Below, in pieces: positions 9,441 to 18,964 of a DNA stretch of 64,000 nucleotides; position 1 is the stretch's first letter, and the number at the start of each line of letters is the position of its first letter. This DNA comes from an uncultured Alistipes sp. (lineage in GTDB: Bacteria > Bacteroidota > Bacteroidia > Bacteroidales > Rikenellaceae): assembly GCA_900539755.1 (NCBI GenBank), contig UQDC01000011.1, positions 3,632 to 67,631 of the forward strand, read 5' to 3'. Position numbers and translations under genes: made by a program. The notes beneath the pieces are model-generated. The model did no database searches, had not been told where the DNA came from, and worked only from the letters and a program-made list of their open reading frames with translations.

Positions 9441-9512
9441 ATGTTCATTACAGATTGGAGCATCTTCTCGATGCTCCATGTGGCCAATTGGGCATCTATT
9501 CCCAATGAACAT
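9441..9512. other. Nested inverted repeats, possible branched RNA fold
   Basis: An outer 9-bp inverted repeat (9441-9449 with 9504-9512) encloses an 8-bp hairpin (9456-9463 with 9471-9478, 7-nt loop) and a second 6-bp hairpin (9487-9492 with 9501-9506) whose right arm overlaps the outer stem. No promoter box was found beside it. Function unknown. Confidence 0.35.
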
Positions 9513-9713
9513 ATGAGAGACACATCAATATCATTGCCAAATCACAACAAGCAAATAGTTAAGAGACCTATGGAAATGTTTTCCACAATGTATTGCTATT
9601 GGTCAATCTATCGTGAACACAAACGGCAAGCAACTTACAATAAAAAGGGATGGATCAAAACCCATCCCCATTGATATCTCTTTACACATATTATTTATTG
9701 CACCACACCGTCA

Positions 9714-10367
9714 CTAAATCTCGACCAGATTATTTTTAATCGCATACACAACTAAATTCGCTGTGTTCTTACACCCTGTCTTTGCCAAAATATTGGAACG
9801 ATGCTTGTCTACCGTTCGTTTAGAGATAAAAAGCGAATCGGCTATCTCACTATTCGACTCTCCACGGCATATATGCAACAAGATTTCCGATTCCCGCTGT
9901 GACAACTCCTCAGGACTGTCCTCCGGAACCGATGAAGGGGTAGATTTCAGGTTGCTAACCAAATTAAACAACAGCTCTTGCGAAAAATAACTTCCTCCAT
10001 CCACAACCGTCTCAATCGCTGTTACGACCTCCTTTATCTCGGAATTCTTCAAAATAAAGCCCTTCACGCCAAACGAAACCATTTTGAAGTAATAATCCTC
10101 GTCTCCGTACATCGACAAAGTAATAATCTTCAACCCGGGATAACGCTTCAACGCCTCCTCTGCCGCAACAATGCCATTCATCCGCGGCATCTCAATATCC
10201 AGCAGAACCACATCTGGTTCAATGGTGGGCAACATCGCTAAAAACTCCTCCCCATTGGACGCCTCTCCAATGACCGTAAAACCTTCGGTCGCATCCAACA
10301 ATGTACGCAACCCGTTGCGAAACAACGTGTGATCATCAACCACAACGATCTTGCACACTTTTGCCAT
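9714..10367 (-). CDS. NarL/LuxR-family response regulator
   Basis: A 217-residue two-domain regulator. The receiver domain (about 5-120) has acidic DD at 11-12, phospho-acceptor Asp57 in VVLLDIEMPRMNG, and the later Thr and Lys of the switch (ITLSMYG, KGFILKNS). The C-terminal LuxR helix-turn-helix (about 150-212) contains LSQRESEILLHICRG and ISKRTVDKHRSNILAK. It would bind DNA after phosphorylation by the kinase encoded 20 bases upstream in the same direction. No target operon is apparent in the window. Confidence 0.93.
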   Translation of the reverse strand: MAKVCKIVVVDDHTLFRNGLRTLLDATEGFTVIGEASNGEEFLAMLPTIEPDVVLLDIEMPRMNGIVAAEEALKRYPGLKIITLSMYGDEDYYFKMVSFGVKGFILKNSEIKEVVTAIETVVDGGSYFSQELLFNLVSNLKSTPSSVPEDSPEELSQRESEILLHICRGESNSEIADSLFISKRTVDKHRSNILAKTGCKNTANLVVYAIKNNLVEI

Positions 10368-10387
10368 AACTATCTTCTCCCCTCAAT

Positions 10388-11326
10388 TCAAATTCGAATA
10401 TCGATCTTGGCTCGCATTCCTTGATTCGGACGGCTATCAAAATGGACCACACCCTTCAATGATGTGACCCGTGAATAGATATTCGACAATCCCATGCCAC
10501 CTTTTTGAACAGACTGCTCCACATCGAAACCACATCCATTATCCTCAAATTGAATCTGGATGTGTCCTTGTTTGTACTGTACAGATAACTTTACCTCTGT
10601 TGCGCCGGAATGTTTTAAACTATTATTGATCAACTCACAAATAACCCGATACAAAATCACCTCAATATCCGGATCAAAACGTTCTCCTTTCAGATTTGTA
10701 TCAAATCGGATATGCATTCCCCCGTGAGGCAACTTATTGATAAAATTGGATACGGCACGAGCCAAACCAAAATTATCCAGCAAATGAGGACTCAAATTGG
10801 CCGAGACCTCCCGCAAACTGCGAATCGCCTCATCCACAACATAAGTCACATTGCGAAGAATCTCTTGATTCTGTGCACTCATATCCGAAGTCGACAAGGC
10901 TGAAACAGACATCTTGGCAGAAGAAAGCAACGGTCCCAATCCATCGTGCAAATCTTTCGAAAAACGCCGACGCTCCTTCTCCTCTGTTCGTAAAACAGTA
11001 TTCAATATGCGACGCTCCGAAATGCGTCTCTGACTCTCGGTCCGAGCAATATAATTGAGCAACTTGTTGACAATTAAAATACCTACCGCAAAACAAAGCG
11101 ACACAATAATACCCAGCCAAACAAAAAACTCTTGCGGAACATGCAACTCCTTCATGTGGGTAATTTGGACATACTCACCAAAACGCAAACCCGCCAGGCC
11201 AGTCAAGGCTACCGTGAACAACATCCACGACAAATTGTATTTGGTCTTGCGAATCATTCCAATCGCCACCGTAGCTGCTCCTAACTGCAGGATAATCGAA
11301 ATGATCAACAATATCTTAATAACCAT
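10388..11326 (-). CDS. NarX/UhpB-type sensor histidine kinase
   Basis: A 312-residue membrane kinase. Three hydrophobic helices (about 3-22, 31-49, 68-88) are followed by a linker and a HisKA_3 dimerisation domain with the phospho-acceptor His127 in RRRFSKDLHDGLGPL. The ATPase domain shows the N-box (CELINNSLKHSGA), the DNGCGFD box and GGMGLSNI. It has no large periplasmic sensor domain, so the signal is likely sensed in or at the membrane. It pairs with the response regulator gene 20 bases downstream. Confidence 0.92.
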   Translation of the reverse strand: MVIKILLIISIILQLGAATVAIGMIRKTKYNLSWMLFTVALTGLAGLRFGEYVQITHMKELHVPQEFFVWLGIIVSLCFAVGILIVNKLLNYIARTESQRRISERRILNTVLRTEEKERRRFSKDLHDGLGPLLSSAKMSVSALSTSDMSAQNQEILRNVTYVVDEAIRSLREVSANLSPHLLDNFGLARAVSNFINKLPHGGMHIRFDTNLKGERFDPDIEVILYRVICELINNSLKHSGATEVKLSVQYKQGHIQIQFEDNGCGFDVEQSVQKGGMGLSNIYSRVTSLKGVVHFDSRPNQGMRAKIDIRI

Positions 11327-11400
11327 AACTCACCCAAATTAACTACTCAAAATTAACAAACTATCCCTGTTTCCCAAAATCTCTCCCAATTCTAAAAAAT

Positions 11401-11433
11401 AACAGAGTCGATCCTAATAGGATCGACTCTGTT
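11401..11433 (-). terminator. Terminator of rplS
   Basis: A perfect 15-bp stem (11401-11415 with 11419-11433) with a 3-nt loop. On the minus strand the stem is followed by a run of six T (complement of 11394-11399). Confidence 0.9.
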
Positions 11434-11490
11434 ATATCATACTCCGGGAAACTCTTCCCTTTGTATCTAAATACTCTTCTTAGAAGCCAA

Positions 11491-11853
11491 CTATTTGGCT
11501 GATCCGACTTTTTTCTCTTTAATACGAGCCTTCTTACCTGTCAGACCACGCAGATAGTAAATACGTGCACGACGTACAACACCACGTTTGTTCACCTCGA
11601 TACTGTCAATGTGAGGAGAGTACAACGGGAAAATACGCTCTACACCGATACCATCGGAGATCTTGCGAATAGTAAACATTTTGGTCACACCATGACCTTT
11701 GATCTGAATGACGGTACCACGGAAACTCTGCAAACGCTCCTTGTTACCCTCGACAATCTTGTAGGTTACCGTAATGGTATCCCCGCTCTTGAAAGAAGGA
11801 ACCTCCTTCTCGGCCCACATCGAAGCCTCAGCGATTTTGATTAAATTGTCCAT
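11491..11853 (-). CDS. rplS: Ribosomal protein bL19
   Basis: A 120-residue large-subunit protein that sits at the 30S-50S interface. Recognisable from FKSGDTITVTYKIVEGNKER, QSFRGTVIQIKG, the TFTIRK-like segment MFTIRKISDGIGVERIFPLYSP, and IDSIEVNKRGVVRRARIYYLR. Length fits the family. It is a single-gene unit here with its own promoter and terminator, unlike the trmD-rplS arrangement of many bacteria. Confidence 0.97.
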   Translation of the reverse strand: MDNLIKIAEASMWAEKEVPSFKSGDTITVTYKIVEGNKERLQSFRGTVIQIKGHGVTKMFTIRKISDGIGVERIFPLYSPHIDSIEVNKRGVVRRARIYYLRGLTGKKARIKEKKVGSAK

Positions 11854-11932
11854 TGTTTTGACTGTTTAATTTTAGAGTGGGAATATTACGGGCCCCTACG
11901 TCCTCATAAGAGATTCCTTCACTTTTGGTCTG

Positions 11933-11962
11933 CAAAGATAGCGCTTTCGTTCTAAAAAACAA
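11933..11962 (-). promoter_or_regulatory. Promoter of rplS
   Basis: On the minus strand TTG (11962-11960) is followed by a 19-bp spacer and TATCTTTG (11940-11933), matching the Bacteroidetes -33/-7 pattern. The leader to the rplS ATG would be about 75 bases. Confidence 0.65.
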
Positions 11963-12026
11963 TACTTTTCCTAATAAAACTCCCAGCAATTCCTAATCAA
12001 AGGGTTCGGATTGGGCCCCTTTTGCG

Positions 12027-12034
12027 TATCTTTG
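12027..12034 (+). promoter_or_regulatory. -7 box of surE
   Basis: TATCTTTG matches TAnnTTTG, 25 bases before the surE ATG. The -33 element is degenerate. Confidence 0.5.
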
Positions 12035-12059
12035 TCCGCATAAAGCAGCATTTTTTCCC

Positions 12060-12845
12060 ATGACGAAACCTCTATTTTTTCTAACCAACGACGATGGTGT
12101 AAACGCTAAAGGTTTTCAAGCCTTAATCGAAGCTCTTCGTCCATTGGGCCGTATCATTGCAGTAGCACCTGAACGAGGCCAAAGCGGCATGTCACACGCA
12201 ATCACCATGACACAACCTCTGTACCTAACTAAAGTAAAAGAGGAACCTGACGTCGAAATATATGCTTGCAGCGGAACCCCTGTCGATTGCGTGAAAATTG
12301 CGTTCGACTCACTCCTGCCCGAAAAAAAGGTGATGCCGACTCTCATCTTTTCCGGTATCAACCATGGCTCAAACTCCGCTGTCAATGTCCTCTACTCCGG
12401 GACCATGGCGGCCGCTATCGAAGCCAGTTTCTACGATATCCCATCCATCGGACTCTCCTTGCTCGACCACGCCCCCGATGCCGATTTCAGCGCCGTCGTG
12501 GAATATATCCCCGAATTGGTAAACTACACGCTATCTCATAAGCCAGAATGCCCATTCTGCCTCAATATTAACTTCCCCAATCTACCCAAAGAGCAGATAA
12601 AAGGAATGCGCGCCTGCCGCCAAACACGCGGCTATTGGCGTGAGGACTTCGAACGCAGACAAGATCCTCGCGGCAAAGATTATTACTGGCTGATCGGCTA
12701 CTTCAATAATGCAGAACCCGATGCCGAAGACACCGATGAATGGGCCTTAAAACACGGCTACATCTCAGTTGTTCCTATTCAAGTCGACCTGACTAATTAC
12801 AAACAGCTAAACGAACTGCAAAATTGGCCGTTTATTGACAGGTAA
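12060..12845 (+). CDS. surE: 5'/3'-nucleotidase SurE
   Basis: A 261-residue protein that dephosphorylates nucleoside monophosphates in the cytoplasm in a divalent-metal-dependent way. The N-terminal LTNDDGVNAKG carries the metal-binding Asp11-Asp12; further family blocks are VVAPERGQSG-like IAVAPERGQSGMSHAIT, CSGTPVDCVKIA, and FSGINHGSN followed by YSGTMAAAIE. Full length. Divergent from rplS, followed by a terminator, so probably monocistronic. Confidence 0.96.
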   Translation: MTKPLFFLTNDDGVNAKGFQALIEALRPLGRIIAVAPERGQSGMSHAITMTQPLYLTKVKEEPDVEIYACSGTPVDCVKIAFDSLLPEKKVMPTLIFSGINHGSNSAVNVLYSGTMAAAIEASFYDIPSIGLSLLDHAPDADFSAVVEYIPELVNYTLSHKPECPFCLNINFPNLPKEQIKGMRACRQTRGYWREDFERRQDPRGKDYYWLIGYFNNAEPDAEDTDEWALKHGYISVVPIQVDLTNYKQLNELQNWPFIDR

Positions 12846-12872
12846 AACCAATAAAAAGACGCCCCACCCTTT

Positions 12873-12901
12873 AACAGCGCTCATGATCTCATGGCGCTGT
12901 T
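12873..12901 (+). terminator. Terminator of surE
   Basis: An 8-bp GC-rich stem (12873-12880 with 12894-12901), extended by CAT/ATG after a one-base bulge, followed directly by a run of T. Confidence 0.85.
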
Positions 12902-13248
12902 TTTTTTATTGACAGTTTTCGATAGAAACGGGAAGGAACTCCTTGTTAATGGTAATTTAGGAGAAGAAGGAGTGCAGGAGTGGTTAGATGTTGGCCTAAT
13001 AAAGCTGCAAACTGGCAACTCAAAACAATTAATGTGTCGTAGGGTACACCTATTGCAGCTTACCGAGCCCTTTTCAGACTTGGGATGAGCAATGAAATCT
13101 TGGCAATAAGCATACATCTCAAGTGAATCTCGCTCAATAATTCAACAAATATTCAGTCAGTGCAATATCGTTTCACGGCGATTGTCGTAATACCTTGCGC
13201 ACCTTGAAGCAGAGGCACGAATAGATCAACAACTAACAACATCCAAAA
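12902..13248. other. Non-coding gap between surE terminator and hydrolase pseudogene
   Basis: About 350 bases. Two short opposing open frames overlap here, but neither has a recognisable domain or start context; I see nothing else. Confidence 0.5.
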
Positions 13249-14185
13249 TCATAGCTGTTCAATAAAATCAGCTATTTCACGAGCAACCTGAGGTTCAATC
13301 CGAATGTCAGGCTTGACATAAGTCTCCATCTGAACCGCCATATCAGTCGAAACACAAGGTTTCAAAACATGGTTCATATTCGGAATAATCACCAACTCGG
13401 CATCAGGGCGAACCTCCTGCAACAGCCGGGCATCCTCCACTCCAATCTGAAGGTCCTTATCACCCTGAATAATCAGCACTGGCACATCAACACCTTGCAA
13501 CACCTCAACAGGATCCACCGCAAAGTCCGAGATCAAATAGGGCTGTACCGAAGGACGAAACAAAGCATACAACATCTGCGGCACCTGCTCAACCATACGT
13601 CCCGTTTTGAGTGTATCGATAATTGACGAAACGCTTTCCAAAACCATCGGCGAAGTTTGTCGAATCTGCGCTTTCAAAATCTCATCGGTCGGTCGACCTG
13701 CACCTGCCAACAATACCAAACCCGCAACCCGACTATTCCCAGCACTCGCCATCGTGCCAATCTTTGCCCCCCTCACTGTGTCCGACAACAACCACTCGAT
13801 CGTAATCCTTACTTAACGCTTCAATCCAACCTTTAGCATCCTCCACATAAGTCGAAATGTGTATATCCTGCTCAGGCATAGCTGACTCCACACTCCGTGC
13901 GATTCCCCGTTTATCATAGCGCAACGATGCAACACCTTTTGCACACAGATCCTCAGCCAAATACCGGATCGAGTTGCCCTTCATCTGCGGATTGTTTCCA
14001 TCACGATCAGTCGCTCCTGAACCACAAATCAACAAAACGACCACCCGTTTTGTATCTTGTTCCGGCGTCATTAACGTTCCATAAACCTTGCCCGTCGGAG
14101 TATCAATCGTCAGCTCCCGCTCTGAAGCCTTGCTCACAGCCAAACTCCAACACAAAACAAGCAACCCACAGAATACCGATTTCAT
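13249..14185 (-). pseudogene. Secreted alpha/beta hydrolase broken by a frameshift at the nucleophile motif
   Basis: Two overlapping frames together encode one alpha/beta hydrolase. The first (from the ATG at 14185) has a signal peptide and reads through strand VVVLLICGSGATDRDGNN and LRYDKRGIA to VVVVGHSEGG, then runs into a stop. The second frame continues with KIGTMASAGNSRVAGLVLL, the acid residue region LIIQGDKDLQIG and the catalytic His in NMNHVL. The switch falls in a run of six C on the plus strand (13767-13772, six G in the gene). With five G the gene would read GHSEGAKIG and give an intact 311-residue protein, matching the usual GHSEGxxIG. So this is either a real one-base insertion or a sequencing error in a homopolymer. 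Confidence 0.85.
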
Positions 14186-14251
14186 ACCGCAATATTTCCA
14201 TTATAAATAGTGAAAACTCATTGTTAAATTTAGCTATTTCCACAAACAAAA

Positions 14252-14284
14252 AAGCCTGAACACAAAGTTTTTGTGTTCAGGCTT
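14252..14284 (-). terminator. Terminator of cysS
   Basis: A perfect 15-bp stem (14252-14266 with 14270-14284), 3-nt loop, with a T-rich run on the minus-strand side (complement of A-rich 14244-14251). Confidence 0.88.
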
Positions 14285-14320
14285 CCATTATTACAAACTA
14301 TTTATCTCCTATCCCAATAG

Positions 14321-15787
14321 TTATTCCAGCTCCCAATCAGAACCGTCCTTACGATCCTTGACCTTGATTCCCAAAGCCGTCAACGAATCCCGAATACGAT
14401 CCGATGTCGCCCAGTCCTTGGCCTGCTTAGCCTGCATGCGGATATCCAAAACCGTATCAATCAACTGACCTAACAGTCGATTGTTGTCTCCGGCCAAATC
14501 GTCACGCAGTCCTAAAATATCAAACACATACAGATGCATCACCCGACGCAAGTCATCCAAATCAGCAGCCGAAATGGTCTGTTGACCATCATAAATCTGA
14601 TTGATCAAACGCACCGCATCAAACAGCACCGAAATGACAATCGGCGAATTCAAATCATCATCCATTGCCGCCTTGCAACGGGGCTCAATATCCGAAATAT
14701 CAACGCTCGATTTTTCTGATGCCTTCAGTTTGGACAACGTCTTCATCGCCTTCATCAACCGCTCGTACCCCTTCTCAGCAGCCTGCAAAGCCTCATTCGA
14801 GAAGTCCAACGTACTGCGATACTGAGCCTGCAAAATAAAGAAGCGAATAGTCATTGGCGAATAAGCCTGCGCCAACAAAGGATGATTACCAGTCGTTAAC
14901 TGCTCAAACGTAATGAAATTGCCCAACGACTTACCCATCTTCTGACCGTTGATGGTAATCATATTGTTGTGCATCCAATAGCGTGCAGCATCATGTCCAC
15001 AAGCCGCCACACTCTGCGCGATTTCACATTCGTGGTGGGGGAACATCAAATCCATCCCTCCCCCGTGAATATCAAATGTCTCACCCAGATATCGGGTACT
15101 CATGGCAGAACACTCCATGTGCCACCCTGGGAAACCATCACTCCACGGAGAGGGCCAACGCATAATATGCTCTGGTGCAGCCTTCTTCCACAAAGCAAAA
15201 TCAAACGGATTGCGTTTATCACTCTGTCCATCCAACTCACGAGTATTTGCACGCATCTCATCCAAAACACGTCCCGAAAGTTTGCCGTAATGGTGCTTCT
15301 TATTGTAAGCCTCTACATCAAAATAGATAGAACCATTACTCTCATAAGCAAAACCGTTCTTGAGAATCTCTTTGGTCATCTCAATCTGCTCGATGATATG
15401 CCCCGAGGCGTGCGGTTCAATACTCGGCGGAAGCACATTCAAAGCCCGCATCGCATCATGATAACGGTCAGCATAATATTGGGCCACCTCCATCGGCTCC
15501 AACTGCTCCAAACGCGCCTTCTTGCTGATCTTGTCCTCTCCGTCATCCGCATCGTGCTCCAAATGTCCTACATCCGTGATATTACGAACGTAACGGACCT
15601 TGTACCCCAAACTGCGCAAGTACCGGTATAACAAATCAAACGTAATGGCTGGACGTGTATGCCCCAAATGTGGATCCCCGTAAACCGTCGGCCCACATAC
15701 ATACAACCCTACAAACGGCGCTTTCAACGGAACAAACTCCTCCTTGCGCCGAGTCAACGTATTGTAAATAAAAAATTTCGAATCCAT
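14321..15787 (-). CDS. cysS: Cysteinyl-tRNA synthetase
   Basis: A 488-residue class I synthetase that charges tRNA-Cys. Seen: the N-terminal YVCGPTVYGDPHLGHTR, which combines a zinc-ligand Cys with the HIGH-like HLGH; the central zinc site in WHMECSAMS and HHECEIAQS; and the KMSKS loop as KMGKSLGNF. The C-terminal part has the DALR-type helical region. Full length, monocistronic, terminator downstream. Confidence 0.97.
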   Translation of the reverse strand: MDSKFFIYNTLTRRKEEFVPLKAPFVGLYVCGPTVYGDPHLGHTRPAITFDLLYRYLRSLGYKVRYVRNITDVGHLEHDADDGEDKISKKARLEQLEPMEVAQYYADRYHDAMRALNVLPPSIEPHASGHIIEQIEMTKEILKNGFAYESNGSIYFDVEAYNKKHHYGKLSGRVLDEMRANTRELDGQSDKRNPFDFALWKKAAPEHIMRWPSPWSDGFPGWHMECSAMSTRYLGETFDIHGGGMDLMFPHHECEIAQSVAACGHDAARYWMHNNMITINGQKMGKSLGNFITFEQLTTGNHPLLAQAYSPMTIRFFILQAQYRSTLDFSNEALQAAEKGYERLMKAMKTLSKLKASEKSSVDISDIEPRCKAAMDDDLNSPIVISVLFDAVRLINQIYDGQQTISAADLDDLRRVMHLYVFDILGLRDDLAGDNNRLLGQLIDTVLDIRMQAKQAKDWATSDRIRDSLTALGIKVKDRKDGSDWELE

Positions 15788-15842
15788 ATCTATACTATCA
15801 TACGCTGTAAAAGTACAAACTTTCCCAGTATGTTCAGACTTT

Positions 15843-15875
15843 TTTGGCAGATATTACGTTATTTTCTTACTTTTG
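15843..15875 (+). promoter_or_regulatory. Promoter of the GT117-like gene
   Basis: TTTG (15843-15846), 21-bp spacer, TACTTTTG (15868-15875): a full match to the Bacteroidetes -33/-7 pattern, 38 bases before the ATG at 15914. The divergent cysS start lies 56 bases to the left. Confidence 0.7.
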
Positions 15876-15913
15876 TGTACATTTTAAACGGTGTGAACAT
15901 AACTCTGTATTAA

Positions 15914-18900
15914 ATGAATCAGTTTAAAAAGTATAACCTGATCGTCGGATGGGCTACATTCATCTTTGCCGCTATTGTCTATCTGATGACGATCGAGCCA
16001 ACTGCTAGCCTCTGGGACTGCAGCGAATTTATCGCAACCTCTGACAAACTCGAAGTAATGCACCCCCCCGGAGCTCCTCTATTCATGATGATCTCCAGGC
16101 TGTTCGCCATTTTCTCGCCAGACCCCGCACACGTAGGTATGATGATCAACTCTATGTCAGCACTGGCCAGCGCAGCTACAATCCTGTTCCTATTCTGGTC
16201 GATCACGCACCTTGCGGTAAGATCATATCGTAAAAACGAAGACGAACTCTCTCCAGCACAAATTGCCGCAATCATGGGTGCTGGCCTCATCGGCGCTATC
16301 GCATACACCTTCACCGACACCTTCTGGTTCTCGGCTGTCGAAGGTGAGGTATATGCCTTGTCATCCATGTTTACCGCTCTCGTCTTCTGGGCAATTCTCA
16401 AATGGGAAAATGTGGCGGACCAGCCTCACGCCAACCGCTGGTTAATCCTGATAGCATATCTAACTGGTCTCGCTATCGGCGTGCACCTGCTCAACTTGCT
16501 GATCATCCCGGCAATCGTATTCATCTACTATTTCAAAAAATATCCGCTTACCAAATGGGGCGTCGTGAAGGCATTGGTCGCTGCTGGTGTCATGCTTTTC
16601 GCAATGATGTTCATTATCATCCCAGGAACAGTCAGCCTCGGCGCATTCTTCGACCGAATGTTTGTTAACAGCTTTGGTTTGCCCGTCAATAGCGGAATTA
16701 CCTTCTATGTATTGGCGCTGCTCGCTTTGTTGAGTTGGGCAATTTGGGCAACCCACAAAAAAGGGAAAATTCTGGCCAACACGATCCTGTTATGCGTAAC
16801 CGTTATCCTGATCGGATACGGCAGTTATGCAACCATCCTGATCCGTTCGTCGGCCAACCCACCCATGAACAGCAATGGACCCTCAAATCCATATGGACTT
16901 CTCTCTTTGCTGAATCGTGACCAGTACGGATCACGTCCACTGTTCAAAGGCCACGTCTACTCTTCACCTCCAGTTGCCGTCACTGAAAACACAACCTATT
17001 ACCTGAGTGATGACGGTAAAAAATACCTGAAAGGCTCTACCGTATCCGGATACGAATACGCTCCGGGATTCGAATTTTTCTTCCCGCGCATGTACTCGTC
17101 CAAGGAGTCCGATATTGCAGCCTATAACAACTGGGTCAACAACGGCAAAGCGATCGAAGGACGCAAAATCCCATTCCGTGACGAAATGATCACCGTACCG
17201 ACCTTCGCGGAAAATCTGAAATTCTTCTTCGCATACCAGTTGAATTTCATGTATTGGCGTTACTTCCTGTGGAATTTCGTAGGAAGACAAAGTGATATCC
17301 AATCAACCGGAGAGATCACTGACGGAAACTGGCTCAGCGGTATCAAAGCATTCGACCAGCTGTTCCTAGGCCCTCAAGACAACATCCCATCGGAACAAGC
17401 CTCCAACAAAGGCCGAAATACATACTATTTCCTGCCATTCATTCTGGGCATCATCGGTTTGGTATATCAACTCAACCGAGATGGACGAAACTTCACCGTG
17501 GTCATGTCGATCTTTATTATGACCGGTGTAGCCATCGTTGTATATCTGAACTCTCCCCCAGCTGAACCCCGCGAACGTGATTACGTCTATGCGGGATCGT
17601 TCTACGCATTCGCCATCTGGATCGGATTTGGCGTTCTGGCGATCTATGAGGCAATCAAACGTTGGTTCAAAAAAGAGAATGTAGCCACCGCTGCCATTGC
17701 AACAGTAATCTGTGCCTCAGTTCCCACTATCCTTGCCGCACAAAACTGGGATGATCATGATCGGTCAGGTCGTTACACTGCCCGCGATTTCGGATACAAC
17801 TACTTGACAGGATTGCTGCCGCAAGCTATCATCATGAACTTCGGAGATAACGACACGTTCCCATTATGGTATATCCAAGAGGTGGAAAACTATCGCAAAG
17901 ATGTTCGTGTAATGAACATGAGCTACCTCGGTGGCGAATGGTACATTGACCAAATGCGTGTCAAAAGCAATGACTCTGAACCGGTACCGTTCTCGTTACC
18001 TCGTAAGAAATATACCTACAACAACGATTTCTTGGTGGTACGAGATCTTATCAAGGAACCTGTCCCCATTCAGGATGCAATCGAATTCATTAAAAGCGAT
18101 GCACCCCAAACCAAAGTCACTATCGGTGGTAAAGAGTGCGATTTCTTGCCTGCCAAACAGTTAATCTTGCCTGTCAATAAAGAAAACGTTCTCAAAAGCG
18201 GCATCGTCAAACCGGAAGATGCCGATCTGATCGAAGACAGCATTATCCTGAACATCAGCTCCTCGTCACTTACCCGTGACGAAATGATGGCTCTCGATCT
18301 GCTGGCCAATTTCGACTGGAAACGCCCGCTGTATCTCACTTCCGCTTCAGGACTCGAATCTTTAGGCCTGCGTGATTACCTGCAGCTGGACGGTTTCTCC
18401 TACCGAATTGTCCCCATTAAAACTACTCCCAAAGTCTCATGGGAAGTTGGACGAATCGATTCAGACTTCCTCTATGACCAGTTAATGAACAAATATAAAT
18501 ACGCCAACATCAAAGATCCGAAAGTCTACGCTGACTACTTCGTACAAAACACCTTCGGAACCGTACAAAGCCGTAATATCTTTGCACGTTTGGCCAAACA
18601 ACTGTTAGCGGAAGGTGACACAACACGTGCCATCGAAGTACTTGATCGAGCTATCGAAGAGATGCCGTTCAACCAAATCCGTCACTCCTATATCCAAACC
18701 ATTCCTCTCATCGAAGCCTATTACATGGCTGGTGCGTATGACAAAGGCAACGCTATTTTGGATGATTACACCAAAATCCTGCGGGAATACATCGATTACT
18801 ATTTCCGTTTCAAAGGGAAACAGGCTACGCTCGTACAAAACCAACTGCGCAATAACATCTCGTTGTTGTATGAACTATACACGCTAGCCCTCCAATATCA

Positions 18901-18964
18901 CCAAAACGACGAAGCCTCAACGATTCAACAATATTTCGTAGGGAAAGGTTTGATGGATGCTTAA
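15914..18964 (+). CDS. DUF2723 / GT117-like membrane glycosyltransferase
   Basis: A 1016-residue polytopic membrane protein. The N-terminus has the DUF2723 signature (LMTIEPTASLWDCSEFI followed by LEVMHPPGAPLF), with an acidic residue after the first membrane helix as in GT-C glycosyltransferases. About ten hydrophobic helices lie in residues 1-310 and 500-620. A soluble part follows with FGDNDTFPLWYIQEVENYR, and the last 150 residues look TPR-like (AIEVLDRAIEEMPFNQ). DUF2723 proteins are thought to be lipid-linked-sugar-dependent protein O-glycosyltransferases in Bacteroidetes; the specific sugar is not evident. It overlaps rnhB by 8 bases. Confidence 0.85.
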   Translation: MNQFKKYNLIVGWATFIFAAIVYLMTIEPTASLWDCSEFIATSDKLEVMHPPGAPLFMMISRLFAIFSPDPAHVGMMINSMSALASAATILFLFWSITHLAVRSYRKNEDELSPAQIAAIMGAGLIGAIAYTFTDTFWFSAVEGEVYALSSMFTALVFWAILKWENVADQPHANRWLILIAYLTGLAIGVHLLNLLIIPAIVFIYYFKKYPLTKWGVVKALVAAGVMLFAMMFIIIPGTVSLGAFFDRMFVNSFGLPVNSGITFYVLALLALLSWAIWATHKKGKILANTILLCVTVILIGYGSYATILIRSSANPPMNSNGPSNPYGLLSLLNRDQYGSRPLFKGHVYSSPPVAVTENTTYYLSDDGKKYLKGSTVSGYEYAPGFEFFFPRMYSSKESDIAAYNNWVNNGKAIEGRKIPFRDEMITVPTFAENLKFFFAYQLNFMYWRYFLWNFVGRQSDIQSTGEITDGNWLSGIKAFDQLFLGPQDNIPSEQASNKGRNTYYFLPFILGIIGLVYQLNRDGRNFTVVMSIFIMTGVAIVVYLNSPPAEPRERDYVYAGSFYAFAIWIGFGVLAIYEAIKRWFKKENVATAAIATVICASVPTILAAQNWDDHDRSGRYTARDFGYNYLTGLLPQAIIMNFGDNDTFPLWYIQEVENYRKDVRVMNMSYLGGEWYIDQMRVKSNDSEPVPFSLPRKKYTYNNDFLVVRDLIKEPVPIQDAIEFIKSDAPQTKVTIGGKECDFLPAKQLILPVNKENVLKSGIVKPEDADLIEDSIILNISSSSLTRDEMMALDLLANFDWKRPLYLTSASGLESLGLRDYLQLDGFSYRIVPIKTTPKVSWEVGRIDSDFLYDQLMNKYKYANIKDPKVYADYFVQNTFGTVQSRNIFARLAKQLLAEGDTTRAIEVLDRAIEEMPFNQIRHSYIQTIPLIEAYYMAGAYDKGNAILDDYTKILREYIDYYFRFKGKQATLVQNQLRNNISLLYELYTLALQYHQNDEASTIQQYFVGKGLMDA

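Larger units (their letters stand above)
9366..9713. other. Convergent intergenic region with hairpins
   Basis: Lies between two convergent gene ends. It holds the terminator at 9388-9418 and a second structured block at 9441-9512, listed separately. Weak open frames here look non-coding. Confidence 0.5.

Noticed and set aside
9441..9674. 77-codon plus-strand frame in the convergent gap
   Set aside because: It runs through the nested hairpins and shows no protein-like pattern; more likely non-coding structure.
12881..13117. Two opposing short frames after surE
   Set aside because: They overlap each other and the surE terminator; neither looks like a protein.
14969..15631. 220-codon plus-strand open frame inside cysS
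   Set aside because: Antisense to cysS; composition (His/Thr/Ile rich) mirrors the sense codons.
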